Counted from the stretch's first letter, positions 50,800 through 60,320 are shown. The stretch: 64,000 nt of DNA from Pseudomonas sp. CCC3.1 (GCF_034347405.1 NZ_CP133778.1:5028501-5092500), one strand, 5' to 3'. Made by a program: numbers and translations. Notes: generated from the sequence alone by a model not told the origin.

Positions 50800-51882
50800 T
50801 TAGATCAAGGCTTTGCCAAGACGAACAAAAGTCGGTTTAACCACGCGAACCGGGTACCACTTGCCACGAATTTCAACCTCGGCACGGTCAGCCGTCGCCA
50901 TTGGAACTCGCGCCAAAGCGATCGATTTGCTTAGCGTAGGAGAGAAACTACCACTGGTTATCTCTCCTTCGCCAACATCAGCGATACGAACGACCTGATG
51001 AGCACGTAGGACGCCTCGCTCTTCGAGCACCAAACCCACCAATTTGAGCCCTGAACCATTGGCTTTTTCGGCCTCTAGCGCTTCGCGCCCGATGAACCTG
51101 CGCGAGGCAGGTTCCCAGGCAACGGTCCAGGCCATGTTGGCTGAAAGTGGCGAGACAGACAGGTGAATATCCTGCCCATAAAGATTCATGCCGGCTTCCA
51201 GGCGCAAGGTATCGCGCGCGCCCAAACCGATAGGGGAAATGCCAGCGCCGACCAGATCGTTAAAAAACCCGGGCGCCTGGTCGGCCGGGAGCACAATTTC
51301 CAGGCCGTCTTCGCCGGTATAGCCGGTGCGAGCGATAAACCAGTCACCGCTGACTTGCCCTTCAAAGGGCTTGAGTTGCTGAATAATCTGGCCACGGGCC
51401 TGGCTCACCAACTCAGCCACTTTGTGCCGTGCCTGCGGGCCTTGGATGGCCAGCAGCGCCAACTCGGGGCGCTCGTGCAACTGCACGGCGTAACCGTCCA
51501 GGTGGCCGTTCATCCAGGCCAGGTCCTGGTCGCGGGTGGCGGCGTTGACGATAAGCCGATAACCCGAAGGCATGAGGTAGACGATCATGTCGTCAACCAC
51601 TCCGCCCTTCTCGTTGAGCATGGCGCTGTAAAGGGCTCGGCCGGGTGTGTTCAGACGGCCGACATCGTTTGCCAATAAATGCTGTAGCCATTCCTTGGCT
51701 TGATCCCCGGTGACGTCAATCACGGTCATATGCGAGACATCAAAAACCCCACAGTCGCGGCGCACCTCATGGTGTTCCTCAACTTGCGAGCCGTAATGCA
51801 AGGGCATATCCCAACCGCCAAAATCGACCATTTTCGCGCCTAGGGCGAGATGCAGGTCATACAGAGGCGTACGCTGTCCCAT
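50800..51882 (-). CDS. gcvT: Aminomethyltransferase (glycine cleavage T protein)
   Basis: A 360-residue tetrahydrofolate-dependent enzyme. MGQRTPLYDLHLALGAKMVDFGGWDMP is the standard start, behind GAAGGAGAAA, so ATG 51882 is chosen over the frame to 52038. DRRVFDVSHM-like text (CGVFDVSHMTVIDVTG), RTGYTGEDGLEIVLP and GLGARDTLRLEAGMNLYG are family blocks. No glycine riboswitch is visible in the 156 bases upstream. No gcvP is in the window. Confidence 0.95.
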   Translation of the reverse strand: MGQRTPLYDLHLALGAKMVDFGGWDMPLHYGSQVEEHHEVRRDCGVFDVSHMTVIDVTGDQAKEWLQHLLANDVGRLNTPGRALYSAMLNEKGGVVDDMIVYLMPSGYRLIVNAATRDQDLAWMNGHLDGYAVQLHERPELALLAIQGPQARHKVAELVSQARGQIIQQLKPFEGQVSGDWFIARTGYTGEDGLEIVLPADQAPGFFNDLVGAGISPIGLGARDTLRLEAGMNLYGQDIHLSVSPLSANMAWTVAWEPASRRFIGREALEAEKANGSGLKLVGLVLEERGVLRAHQVVRIADVGEGEITSGSFSPTLSKSIALARVPMATADRAEVEIRGKWYPVRVVKPTFVRLGKALI

Positions 51883-52038
51883 GGGTTTCTCCTTCCGGGC
51901 TTGGCGAAGGTGCGGACAGGCTTGCGCAACATTTCCGACCGTTGAAAGTGGTCTTACCGTGTTTAACAAACAACCTGGCCTGACAGACAGACCGCACCGA
52001 ATGCCGCGCATTGTAGCCGTATGCAGGAGGACTGACAC

Positions 52039-53655
52039 CTAGCTGTTTTGATAGGCCGAGCGACGAATCAAGCCGATGACCGGTAGCAAACCGACCAGAA
52101 CCAGAGTCAATGCTGGCAGGGACGCTCGCGCCCATTCACCTTCACTGGTCATCTCAAAGATCCGTACCGCCAGCGTATCCCAGCCGAACGGGCGCATCAG
52201 CAGCGTGGCGGGCATCTCTTTGAGCACATCGACAAACACCAGCAGCGCTGCGCTCAATGTGCCCGGTAGCAATAACGGCAGATACACTTTGAAAAACAGT
52301 CGCGGGCCACTCACCCCCAAACTGCGCGCTGCCTCAGGCAAGGAAGGCCGAATGCGCGCCAGGCTACTTTCCAATGGGCCGTAAGCGACCGCAATAAAGC
52401 GCACCAGATACGCCAGCAACAGGGCTGACAAGCTGCCCAGCAAGAGCGGCTTGCCTGCCCCCCCCAGCCAGCCCGACACGGGGATCACCAGTTCGCGATC
52501 CAAATAGCTGAAAGCCAGCATGATCGACACCGCCAGCACCGAGCCCGGAAGGGCGTAGCCGAGGTTGGCCAGGCTGACCCCGGCGCGGATCGCTGGAGTC
52601 GGTGCCTGACGTCGGGCAAACGCCAGCACCAGCGCCACACACACGGTGATCAGCGCGGCCATGCTGCCCAAATACAGGGTGTGCAGAATTAACCCGGTGT
52701 AGCGCTCATCCAGATCAAAACGCCCGCGCTGCCAAAACCACACCACCAGTTGCAGCATCGGAATCACGAACGCACAGGCAAATACCAGCAGGCACCAGCC
52801 GCTGGCCAGCCATGCCTTGGGGCCACGCAAGTGATACAAGGCCGTGACCCGCGGCCGCTCGTTGCTGGCACGGCTGGCACCGCGCGCCCGACGCTCGCCG
52901 TAAAGCACGACCATCACCACCAGCAACAATAAGCTGGCCAGTTGAGCGGCGGTCGACAGGCTGAAGAAGCCGTACCAAGTTTTGTAAATCGCGGTGGTGA
53001 AGGTGTCGAAGTTGAACACCGACACAGCGCCAAAGTCGGCCAGGGTTTCCATCAGTGCCAGCGCGACACCAGCGCCGATGGCCGGGCGGGCCATGGGCAA
53101 TGCGACACGCCAAAAAGCCTGCCACGGGCTTTGCCCCAGCACGCGGGCAGCTTCCATCAGGCCTTTGCCTTGCGCCAAAAAGGCGGTGCGCGCCAGCAAG
53201 TACACGTAGGGGTAAAACACCAGAATCAGCACGGTGATCACGCCGCCCGTCGAACGGACGCGCGGCAGTCGCAGACCCATGTCAAACCATTCCCGCAGCA
53301 GGGTTTGCACTGGCCCGGCGAAGTCCAGCAGGCCGACAAAAACAAACGCCAGCACATAGGCGGGAATCGCAAACGGCAGCATCAGCGCCCAGTCCAGCCA
53401 GCGCCTGCCAGGGAATTCGCAGAGGCTGGTGAGCCACGCCAAGCTGACCCCGAGCAGCGTTACCCCAATGCCGACGCCGACGATCAGCGTCAGTGTATTG
53501 CCCAGCAGACGTGGCATCTGCGTGTCCCACAGGTGGCTCCAGATCTGAGCATCAATACTTTGCCAGGACAGCAGCAAAACGCTCAGCGGCAACAGCACCA
53601 GAGCGGCAATGACAAAGACCAGCGGATACCAGCGACGTTGGGCAGGATGGGCCAC
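52039..53655 (-). CDS. Ferric-iron ABC transporter permease
   Basis: A 538-residue double-permease of the FbpB/HitB/FutB kind, with two homologous halves of about six membrane segments each. The two EAA loops are recognisable (LMEAARVLGQSPWQAFWRVALP and SLPEAARSLGVSGPRLFFKVYLP). GTG 53655 starts directly before the first soluble residues (AHPAQRRWYP) after a GAGAG site; longer frames run back through a REPIN. The binding-protein gene lies upstream. The ATPase subunit is not encoded here. Confidence 0.88.
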   Translation of the reverse strand: MAHPAQRRWYPLVFVIAALVLLPLSVLLLSWQSIDAQIWSHLWDTQMPRLLGNTLTLIVGVGIGVTLLGVSLAWLTSLCEFPGRRWLDWALMLPFAIPAYVLAFVFVGLLDFAGPVQTLLREWFDMGLRLPRVRSTGGVITVLILVFYPYVYLLARTAFLAQGKGLMEAARVLGQSPWQAFWRVALPMARPAIGAGVALALMETLADFGAVSVFNFDTFTTAIYKTWYGFFSLSTAAQLASLLLLVVMVVLYGERRARGASRASNERPRVTALYHLRGPKAWLASGWCLLVFACAFVIPMLQLVVWFWQRGRFDLDERYTGLILHTLYLGSMAALITVCVALVLAFARRQAPTPAIRAGVSLANLGYALPGSVLAVSIMLAFSYLDRELVIPVSGWLGGAGKPLLLGSLSALLLAYLVRFIAVAYGPLESSLARIRPSLPEAARSLGVSGPRLFFKVYLPLLLPGTLSAALLVFVDVLKEMPATLLMRPFGWDTLAVRIFEMTSEGEWARASLPALTLVLVGLLPVIGLIRRSAYQNS

Positions 53656-53695
53656 GAAAAACTCTCGGAAGGTGTGTGAAAGTGCCAAATGCAAA

Positions 53696-53782
53696 TGTGG
53701 GAGCGGGCTTGCCCGCGATGCAAACACCTCGGTTTCAACAGAAACCACGATGATGCTATCGCGGGCAAGCCCGCTCCCACAG
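53696..53782. repeat. REPIN palindrome, GGGAGCGGGCTTGCCCGCGAT type
   Basis: TGTGGGAGCGGGCTTGCCCGCGAT and ATCGCGGGCAAGCCCGCTCCCACAGG are perfect arms with a 40-base spacer. It lies between the binding-protein and permease genes of one transporter and may lower expression of the permease relative to the binding protein. Confidence 0.9.
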
Positions 53783-53801
53783 GTTATGCGCTAAAGCGAA
53801 C

Positions 53802-54803
53802 TCAGTTCCAGCCAGCACGGTCCATCATGCGGATCGCTTCGGCCTGACGCTTGCCTGCAACTTCTACCGGCAGTTCGTCGGCTTTGAAACTCCCCCAACT
53901 GGCCACTTCGGCCGACGGCGCAACGCTTGGGTTGGCCGGGAACTCTTGGTTAGTGCCAGCAAAAATCGCTTGGGCTTCAGGGGTGGTCATCCACTCCACC
54001 AGCGCTTTGGCGGCTTCAGGGTGCGGGGCGTATTTGGTCAGACCGATGCCCGACAAGTTCACGTGAACACCACGGTCGGCCTGGTTCGGCCAGAACAGTT
54101 TGACGGCCAGATCCGGCTTCTGCTTGTGCAGGCGGCCGTAGTAGTAGGTGTTGACGATACCCACGTCGCACTGCCCGGCGTTGATCGCTTCCAGCACCGC
54201 AATGTCATCGGAAAACACGTCAGTGGACAGGTTGTTCACCCAGCCCTTGAGAATTTCTTCGGTTTTTTGCGGGCCATTCACTTCGATCATGGTGGCAGTC
54301 AGCGACTGGTTGTAGACCTTCTTCGCCGTGCGCAGGCACAAGCGGCCTTCCCACTTTTTGTCAGCCAGGGCTTCGTAGGTCGACAGCTCGTCTGGCTTCA
54401 CCCGGTCAGTGGAGTACGCGATGGTGCGCGCGCGCAGGCTCAGGCCCGTCCACTCATGGGAAGAGGAGCGGTATTGCGGCGGGATGTTTTTGTCGATCAC
54501 GTCAGACTTGAGCGGCTGCAAGATGCCCATTTGCTCGGCTTGCCACAGGTTGCCCGCATCCACGGTCAGCAACAGGTCAGCCGTGGCGTTTTGGCCTTCA
54601 GCCTTGATGCGCTGCATGAGCGGCGCTTCCTTGTCGGTGATGAATTTGACCTTAACTCCGGTTTTAGCGGTGTAGGCGTCAAATACCGGCTTGATCAGTT
54701 CGTCGATACGCGAGGAATAAACCACCACTTCATCGGCAGCAAAAACGCTGCTCCCGAACAGGGTAAGGGCCAGGGCAGTCAGTAGACGCTTGGGTACCAG
54801 CAT
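53802..54803 (-). CDS. Ferric-iron ABC periplasmic binding protein
   Basis: A 333-residue FbpA/FutA-type binding protein. The signal peptide spans 1-22 (SSVFAADEVVVYSSR), the family opening VVVYSSRIDELIKPVFDAY follows, and DAGNLWQAEQMGILQPL and NTYYYGRLH supply the tyrosines used for iron binding. The fold is completed by DRGVHVNLSGIGLTKYAPHPEAAKAL. It supplies Fe3+ to the permease encoded next. Confidence 0.92.
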   Translation of the reverse strand: MLVPKRLLTALALTLFGSSVFAADEVVVYSSRIDELIKPVFDAYTAKTGVKVKFITDKEAPLMQRIKAEGQNATADLLLTVDAGNLWQAEQMGILQPLKSDVIDKNIPPQYRSSSHEWTGLSLRARTIAYSTDRVKPDELSTYEALADKKWEGRLCLRTAKKVYNQSLTATMIEVNGPQKTEEILKGWVNNLSTDVFSDDIAVLEAINAGQCDVGIVNTYYYGRLHKQKPDLAVKLFWPNQADRGVHVNLSGIGLTKYAPHPEAAKALVEWMTTPEAQAIFAGTNQEFPANPSVAPSAEVASWGSFKADELPVEVAGKRQAEAIRMMDRAGWN

Positions 54804-54839
54804 GGAGGGCGGTCTCTCTAATGCGAATCGGGCGTAAAT

Positions 54840-54858
54840 GGTAGTGAATCACATTTGC
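54840..54858 (-). promoter_or_regulatory. Fur box-like site before the iron-binding protein gene
   Basis: On the minus strand GCAAATGTGATTCACTACC matches about 12 of 19 Fur consensus positions, 37 bases before the start codon. Iron repression would suit the transporter. Confidence 0.4.
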
Positions 54859-54918
54859 CATCTCAACCGAACTCGCCCCGGAGGCGTTACCAGATGTTGC
54901 AGATAACCAAAAACCCTA

Positions 54919-54986
54919 TGTAGGAGCGAGCTTGCCTCGCGATCTTTTGATCTTTAAAAGATCGCGAGGCAAGCTCGCTCCTACAG
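54919..54986. repeat. REPIN palindrome
   Basis: TGTAGGAGCGAGCTTGCCTCGCGATC and GATCGCGAGGCAAGCTCGCTCCTACAG: perfect long arms, almost identical to the copy at 35067. It lies between the iron-binding protein gene and the end of the ubiI-like gene. Confidence 0.9.
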
Positions 54987-55011
54987 GGGCCGCGCTCGCG
55001 CAGAGGGTTGC

Positions 55012-56238
55012 CTAGAAGGCTTTGGCCAACGGCGGCAAGTCGCCGGTGAGGCCCAGCGCCTGGCGCACAAACAGGGCTTTGGCTTCGGGCATTTGGTTGA
55101 CCAATTTCAAGCCGGTGTTGCGCACCAGCCGGGCGGTCAGCGAGTCGGACTGGAACAGTCGCTCAAAGCCTTCCATGGCCGCCATCAGCGCCAGGTTATG
55201 AGGCATGCGGCGCCGTTCGAAACGACTCAATACCCGCACATCGGCCAAGCGCTCGCCGCGATCAGTCGCGTGCAGCAACACATCGGCCAACACCGCCGCA
55301 TCAAGGAAGCCCAGGTTCACACCCTGCCCCGCCAGTGGATGAATGGTGTGCGCCGCATCGCCGATCAATGCCAGACCTTCGGCCACGTAACGTTTGGCGT
55401 GACGTTGACGCAAGGGCACGCACACCCGAGGGTCGGCACTGAGCACCTCGCCCAGACGGCCTTCAAAGGCGAACTCCAGCTCGCGGCAAAATGCCTCGTC
55501 GTCCAGCGCCATCAATTTTTCAGCGTGCTCGGGGGTGGTCGACCAGACGATCGAGCACCCGTCTTGCTGCCCTTCTCGCTCCAGCGGCAGAAACGCCAGC
55601 GGTCCGTGATCGGTAAAACGCTGCCAGGCGGTCTGCTGATGCGCCTGGGCGCAACGCACGCTGGTGACGATGGCGTGATGCTGGTAATCCCACTCGCGGG
55701 TCTCACAGCCGGTCAGACGGCGCACCGCCGAGTTGGCGCCGTCGGCGGCAATCACCAGCGGCGCGCGCAAGGTACGGCCATCCGCCAGGGTCAGCAGCCA
55801 GTCGTCACCCGAGCGGCGCATTTGCTCCAGACGCGCATTGGCCAGCATCTGAATATCGGTGCCTTGCAAGCACTCCAGCAAGGCGTCCTGCACCACGCGG
55901 TTTTCGACGATGTGACCCAGCACCTCGGCATGCACGCTGGCCGCCGAGAAATGGATGTGCCCAGTGCCGCTGCCGTCCCACACGTGCATGTGCGAATACG
56001 GGCTGGCACGCCGCGAACGGATGCCGTCCCACGCGCCAAGACGTTGCAGGATGCGTTGGCTGGCGGCCGACAAGGCGCTGACCCGAGGTTCAAACGGGTC
56101 TTGGGCGCTAAAGGGTTTGACGCTGAGCGGGCTGCCGTCGAGCAGCAGAATGTTCAGCCCACTGTCTTTGAGCGCCAGCGCCAGGGCGCTTCCGACCATT
56201 CCGGCCCCGACAATCAGCAGATCTGCGCGCATTTCCAT
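55012..56238 (-). CDS. Ubiquinone-pathway FAD monooxygenase (VisC/UbiI-like)
   Basis: A 408-residue flavoprotein hydroxylase. FAD-binding GAGMVGSALALALKDSG is at residues 11-27 and GDAAHTIHPLAGQGVNLGFLDA near the C-terminus is the FAD-ribityl motif. DG-type motif text is ADGANSAVRRLTG. It belongs to the ring-hydroxylase set of ubiquinone synthesis and follows ubiH in the operon. Exact ring position (UbiI or UbiF role) is not certain. Confidence 0.88.
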   Translation of the reverse strand: MEMRADLLIVGAGMVGSALALALKDSGLNILLLDGSPLSVKPFSAQDPFEPRVSALSAASQRILQRLGAWDGIRSRRASPYSHMHVWDGSGTGHIHFSAASVHAEVLGHIVENRVVQDALLECLQGTDIQMLANARLEQMRRSGDDWLLTLADGRTLRAPLVIAADGANSAVRRLTGCETREWDYQHHAIVTSVRCAQAHQQTAWQRFTDHGPLAFLPLEREGQQDGCSIVWSTTPEHAEKLMALDDEAFCRELEFAFEGRLGEVLSADPRVCVPLRQRHAKRYVAEGLALIGDAAHTIHPLAGQGVNLGFLDAAVLADVLLHATDRGERLADVRVLSRFERRRMPHNLALMAAMEGFERLFQSDSLTARLVRNTGLKLVNQMPEAKALFVRQALGLTGDLPPLAKAF

Positions 56239-56319
56239 GCTTTAAGCCTGTCTCGCGAGCGGCCAGGGCCGCCTCTAAAAATGGATCGACGCAGGACGAA
56301 CAATACGTCCCGGCCGCTA

Positions 56320-57507
56320 TCAGCTGTCTGCGCGCGTGCCCAGGCCCATGGCCTGACGGGCAAACCAGCGCTTGGCCGGTGGCAATAAATCGAGGCCCAG
56401 CAAGCCCAGGTTGCGGCCAAACGAAATCAGCGTCTGATCACTGCCAAAGAGCCGTGTCACTTGATCCGAGAAACCAATGGTCAGGTGTTGATCCAGTTGC
56501 TGGCGCTGTTGATAACTCAGCAACGTGGGCAGATCGCCGGGCTGTTTGTCGCTCGCCAGCAAGGCATCGGCCAAGGCTTGGGCGTCACGCAGGGACAGGT
56601 TGAAACCCTGACCGGCAATCGGGTGCAAGCTGTGCGCCGCGTTCCCCAACACCACCAGATGCGGGCGCACCTGCTCTTCGGCTTCAATCAACGTGAGCGG
56701 GTACAAGTGCCGGGCGCCCACCTGTTTGAGGGTGCCGAGACGATAGCCGAACACGCCCTGCAACTCGCTGAGAAAGCTGCGTTCGTCCAACGCGGCAAGA
56801 CGCTGGGCGTCCATGCCGAGGCGGGTCCAGACCAGCGCACAACGGTTATCGGGCAACGGCAACAACGCCATCGGCCCTTCATCGGTGAAGCGCTCGAAGG
56901 CCATGCCATCGTGGGGCTGGCTGGTGGTGATGTTGGCGATCAATGCGCTTTGGTCGTAAGGCCGTTTACGCACATGGATGCCCAACTGCTCACGCAAGCC
57001 GGAACGTCCGCCATCGGCCAATATCGCCAGGTCGCAATCGAGCGTGGTCTCATCATTGAGGGTCAGGCGATAACCCGCCTCAATCGGCTGCATGTGGATA
57101 ACTTCAGCCGGACAGCGCCAACTGATCACATCCGGGTCCAGACCTTTCCACAGGCATTGCCCAAGCCAAGCGTTTTCGACGACATAGCCGAGTGCTGGCA
57201 CGCCTTCTTCGCTGGCCGACAAACGTGCCGTGGAGAAACGCCCACGGTCGGACACGTGGATGTCTTTGATCGGCTCGCCGCGCTCGGCAATCGCTGGCCA
57301 CAGGCCCAGACGCTCATAAATAAGCCGGGCGCCGTAGCTCAGTGCCGACGAACGAGCGTCGTAGCTCGGCTGGTAGGTGTTGCCGGGAGCAAAGGGTTCG
57401 ATCAGGACGATCTTCCAGCCCCGCGCCTTGGCCCCGGCCTGCAAGGCCAGCGCAAGGCTCGCGCCGACCAGACCGCCACCGATGATCGCCAGATTGAATC
57501 GACTCAT
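56320..57507 (-). CDS. ubiH: 2-octaprenyl-6-methoxyphenol hydroxylase UbiH
   Basis: A 395-residue FAD monooxygenase. The N-terminal GGGLVGASLALALQAGA dinucleotide motif, the ADGGRSGLREQLGI motif and GNAAHSLHPIAGQGFNLSLRDA are present. It introduces a hydroxyl on the ubiquinone ring. It overlaps pepP by 4 bases and is translated after it. The order ygfB-pepP-ubiH-ubiI is conserved in gammaproteobacteria. Confidence 0.92.
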   Translation of the reverse strand: MSRFNLAIIGGGLVGASLALALQAGAKARGWKIVLIEPFAPGNTYQPSYDARSSALSYGARLIYERLGLWPAIAERGEPIKDIHVSDRGRFSTARLSASEEGVPALGYVVENAWLGQCLWKGLDPDVISWRCPAEVIHMQPIEAGYRLTLNDETTLDCDLAILADGGRSGLREQLGIHVRKRPYDQSALIANITTSQPHDGMAFERFTDEGPMALLPLPDNRCALVWTRLGMDAQRLAALDERSFLSELQGVFGYRLGTLKQVGARHLYPLTLIEAEEQVRPHLVVLGNAAHSLHPIAGQGFNLSLRDAQALADALLASDKQPGDLPTLLSYQQRQQLDQHLTIGFSDQVTRLFGSDQTLISFGRNLGLLGLDLLPPAKRWFARQAMGLGTRADS

Positions 57508-58838
57508 GCCGCGTTCGCTCGTGCTGCTGCCATCAAGGCTTCAATCTCGGCGACCGTTTTCGGCACGTCGCCGGTCAGAATCTCGCAACCGTTTTTGGTG
57601 ACCACCACGTCGTCCTCAATGCGCACGCCAATACCGCGCCACTTTTTCGCGACCTGCAGGTTGTTAGGGCTGATGTAGATGCCGGGCTCGACGGTCAGCG
57701 TCATGCCAGGTTCCAGCACGCGCCACTCACCGCCGACTTTGTATTCACCGACATCATGCACATCCAGCCCCAGCCAATGGCCAGCACGGTGCATGTAGAA
57801 GGGTTTATAGGCTTCGCTGGCGATCAGTTCGTCGACGTCACCTTGCAGCAGCCCCAGCTCAACCAGCCCGGCGGTGATGACCTGAACGGTGATTTCGTGA
57901 GCCTGATTCCAGTGTTTATTAGGCGCGATTTCGGTGAATGCAGCTTCTTGCGCCGCCAGCACCAGCTCGTAAATGGCTTTTTGCTCAGGAGAGAATTTGC
58001 CGCTCACCGGGAACGTACGGCTGATGTCACTGGCGTAGCAGTCGATTTCACAACCGGCATCAATCAAAACCAGATCGCCGTCTTTGAGCGCAGCGTCGTT
58101 TTCCTGATAGTGCAGGATGCAACTGTTGTCACCCGAGGCGACGATTGAGCCATAGGCGGGCATTTTGGCCCCGCTCTTGCGAAATTCGTAATCCAGTTCG
58201 GCCTCCAGGCTGTATTCGTGCAGCCCGGCGCGGCTGGCCTGCATCGCACGGATATGCGCACGGGCCGATATGTGCGCCGCGTGGCGCATGACCTTGATCT
58301 CTGCCGCCGATTTATACAGGCGCATGTCATGCAGCAGATGATCCAGAGCAACGAATTCGTTTGGCGGCTGAGCGCCGAGGCTGGCCTTGGAGCGAATGGC
58401 GTTGATCCACTCCATGAGATGGCGGTCGAACTCAGGGTTGTTGCCCATTGCCGAATACACCCGGTCGCGGCCTTCAATCAGCCCCGGCAGGATGTCGTCG
58501 ATGTCGGTAATCGGGAAGGCATCGTCTGCACCAAAGTCACAGATCGCGCCGTCTTGCCCGGCACGCAAGCCATCCCACAGCTCACGCTCGGCATTGCGTT
58601 CGCGACAAAACAGTACGTATTCGCCATGCACACGGCCAGGGATCAAGACGATCACTGCCTGCGGCTCGGGAAAACCGCTCAGGTACTGAAAGTTGCTGTC
58701 CTGGCGGTACACATATTCGACATCGCGATTGCGAATGGCCACTGCGGCGGCAGGCAAGATCGCAATGCTGTTGGGCTCCATCTGCGCCATGAGCGCCTTG
58801 CGGCGACGTGTGTATTCCGCTTTCGGGATATGGATCAT
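57504..58838 (-). CDS. pepP: Xaa-Pro aminopeptidase PepP
   Basis: A 444-residue dimetal peptidase removing an N-terminal residue before proline. A creatinase-like N-terminal domain (1-170) is followed by the pita-bread fold with metal ligands in VLIDAGCEIDCYASDISRTF, HRAGHWLGLDVHDVG, MTLTVEPGIYI and GVRIEDDVVV. The start matches E. coli PepP. It lies between ygfB and ubiH. Confidence 0.94.
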   Translation of the reverse strand: MIHIPKAEYTRRRKALMAQMEPNSIAILPAAAVAIRNRDVEYVYRQDSNFQYLSGFPEPQAVIVLIPGRVHGEYVLFCRERNAERELWDGLRAGQDGAICDFGADDAFPITDIDDILPGLIEGRDRVYSAMGNNPEFDRHLMEWINAIRSKASLGAQPPNEFVALDHLLHDMRLYKSAAEIKVMRHAAHISARAHIRAMQASRAGLHEYSLEAELDYEFRKSGAKMPAYGSIVASGDNSCILHYQENDAALKDGDLVLIDAGCEIDCYASDISRTFPVSGKFSPEQKAIYELVLAAQEAAFTEIAPNKHWNQAHEITVQVITAGLVELGLLQGDVDELIASEAYKPFYMHRAGHWLGLDVHDVGEYKVGGEWRVLEPGMTLTVEPGIYISPNNLQVAKKWRGIGVRIEDDVVVTKNGCEILTGDVPKTVAEIEALMAAARANAA

Positions 58839-58867
58839 GGGCAGACGGGTTCCTTCTTGAAGATCAA

Positions 58868-59449
58868 TCAGTGCAACGAAGGCTTGGCGGGTGCTGGCTC
58901 AACAGGTTTTTTTGTTTCTGTGAACAACAACAACGGCGCAACACGCAGGTATTCCATCACTTCCATGTAGTCGCTTTCGCCATCATCGGACTCTTCCAGG
59001 GCGTCTTGCACTTGGGAGATTGCCGCCAGGTCTTGCAGGACTTCTTTGCCTTCAATACTCAAGGCGTTATCACGATAGTTCAGGCCAAAACCGGCCAAGA
59101 AACCCTGACACCATTCGCCCAGCGCAATGGCTCGCTCGGACAGTGGCGCGTCATCGGTTGGCAACAGCAGCACGACCGTCATGTCATCGCCGGTCAGCTC
59201 GCCTTTGACCATCTCTTGCAAACCGATCAAGGCATTGCGTACGTTGTCACTGATTTCTTTATCGCTTTCACTTTCGCTTTCGCTTTGGAACAGCTCGGCC
59301 GCGTCAGCCAGCCAGCCATCGTGGTCGAAGCCCGCGCCAGCAGCGCTGCGGCCCAACAACAGGCCGTGCAGTTCTGCAGGCGAAACATTATGGCCGCTGG
59401 AATTCAGCAGGGTGGCAAAGGCTTGATACGGAGAGTTCTGAATAGGCAT
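58868..59449 (-). CDS. ygfB: YecA/UPF0149-family protein YgfB
   Basis: A 193-residue acidic protein beginning YQAFATLLNSSGHNVSPAELHGLLLGR and containing GEWCQGFLAGFGL and EVMEYLRVAPLLLF, the family's conserved blocks. It has a Ser/Glu run (ESESESDKE). YgfB homologues in P. aeruginosa modulate beta-lactam tolerance through amidase control; whether that holds here is unknown. It is first in the pepP-ubiH operon. Confidence 0.88.
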   Translation of the reverse strand: MPIQNSPYQAFATLLNSSGHNVSPAELHGLLLGRSAAGAGFDHDGWLADAAELFQSESESESDKEISDNVRNALIGLQEMVKGELTGDDMTVVLLLPTDDAPLSERAIALGEWCQGFLAGFGLNYRDNALSIEGKEVLQDLAAISQVQDALEESDDGESDYMEVMEYLRVAPLLLFTETKKPVEPAPAKPSLH

Positions 59450-59583
59450 GGTCAGCTAGGCGCCAAGCGGCGCTATGTCTAGAATGGAGGCCTTGTATCC
59501 TAGCATCGGCAGACGGGCTAGACCATCGAGGCGTCAACTCGGTTGACAGTCGCCATCCATCAGAAAATACACAGTAGGACACA

Positions 59584-59793
59584 ATGGAAGACACCGACCT
59601 GCATGCACTGATGGCTAGACTCGAGTTGCTGATTACGCGAGTCGAGCAACTTAAACGTCAAAACGGACTCTTAGTAGCTCAGGAAAAGACTTGGCGCGAG
59701 GAACGCGCGCACCTCATTGAAAAAAACGAAATCGCCCGGCACAAGGTGGAATCGATGATTTCGCGTCTCAAAGCCCTGGAGCAAGACTCATGA
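59584..59793 (+). CDS. ZapB-like coiled-coil protein (TIGR02449)
   Basis: A 69-residue protein that is almost entirely coiled coil (MARLELLITRVEQLKRQN, KVESMISRLKALEQDS). It overlaps zapA by 4 bases (ATGA). Short coiled-coil proteins of this type accompany ZapA in pseudomonads and are thought to act at the division ring; the role is inferred from context. Confidence 0.85.
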   Translation: MEDTDLHALMARLELLITRVEQLKRQNGLLVAQEKTWREERAHLIEKNEIARHKVESMISRLKALEQDS

Positions 59794-60107
59794 GTACAAG
59801 CAGTAGCGTCACCGTACACATCCTCGATAAAGAGTATTCGATCATGTGTCCCCAGGAAGAACGCGCCAACCTGGTGAGCGCCGCCCGTTATCTGGACGGC
59901 AAAATGCGCGAAATTCGCAGCAGCGGCAAAGTGATTGGTGCCGACCGCATCGCCGTGATGGCGGCCCTGAACATTACCCACGACCTGCTGCACAAGCAGG
60001 AAGCGCCAGAGGTACAGACCAGCACCGCGACGCGCGAACAAGTGCGCGACCTGCTGGATCGGGTCGATTTGGTGCTGGCCACTGATCAGAACGAACGTCA
60101 GAGCTGA
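59790..60107 (+). CDS. zapA: Cell division protein ZapA
   Basis: A 105-residue FtsZ-bundling protein: VTVHILDKEYSIMCPQEER, AARYLDGKMREIRSSGKVIG, RIAVMAALNITHDLL and a C-terminal coiled coil. The 6S RNA gene follows directly, as in most gammaproteobacteria. Confidence 0.93.
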   Translation: MSTSSSVTVHILDKEYSIMCPQEERANLVSAARYLDGKMREIRSSGKVIGADRIAVMAALNITHDLLHKQEAPEVQTSTATREQVRDLLDRVDLVLATDQNERQS

Positions 60108-60139
60108 TTCAAAACGTTTCTTTGGGGTATACTCGCGCC

Positions 60140-60320
60140 ACTCCCTGGAGTATTCGCCAGTTAGCGATGTCCCTGAGCCGATTCGCACTACCCTGGAGCT
60201 TGCACGTTGGACCGGTGTGCATGTCCGCTAGACGGAAAGCCTTAAGGTCTACTGCAACTTCCACCTTGAACTTTCGGGTTCAAGGGCCAAGCCGACAGCG
60301 GTACGTCGGGGAGCCTGATT
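60140..60320 (+). ncRNA. ssrS: 6S RNA
   Basis: The conserved pseudomonad 6S sequence is clear: GATGTCCCTGAGCCGAT, TTGGACCGGTGTGCATGTCC, GACGGAAAGCCTTAAGGTC, and the 3' half CCTTGAACTTTCGGGTTCAAGG. The 5' CTCCCTGG pairs with the 3' CGGGGAG to close the long rod. A -10 box TATACT (60128-60133) precedes the start. It binds the sigma-70 RNA polymerase and damps transcription in stationary phase. It lies between zapA and fau. Ends are approximate to a few bases. Confidence 0.93.

Noticed and set aside
51883..52036. Glycine riboswitch before gcvT
   Set aside because: No tandem aptamer-like pairing or the usual GGAGAG/ACCG landmarks could be seen in this leader.
55093..57678. Long plus-strand frames opposite the ubiI-like gene and ubiH
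   Set aside because: Both lie entirely over well-supported flavoenzyme genes and have Gln/His/Arg-rich composition typical of antisense frames.
59260..59290. CTTTCGCTTTCGCTTT-type short tandem repeat
   Set aside because: It encodes the Ser/Glu run within ygfB and is simply a low-complexity coding segment; phase variation is possible but not supported.
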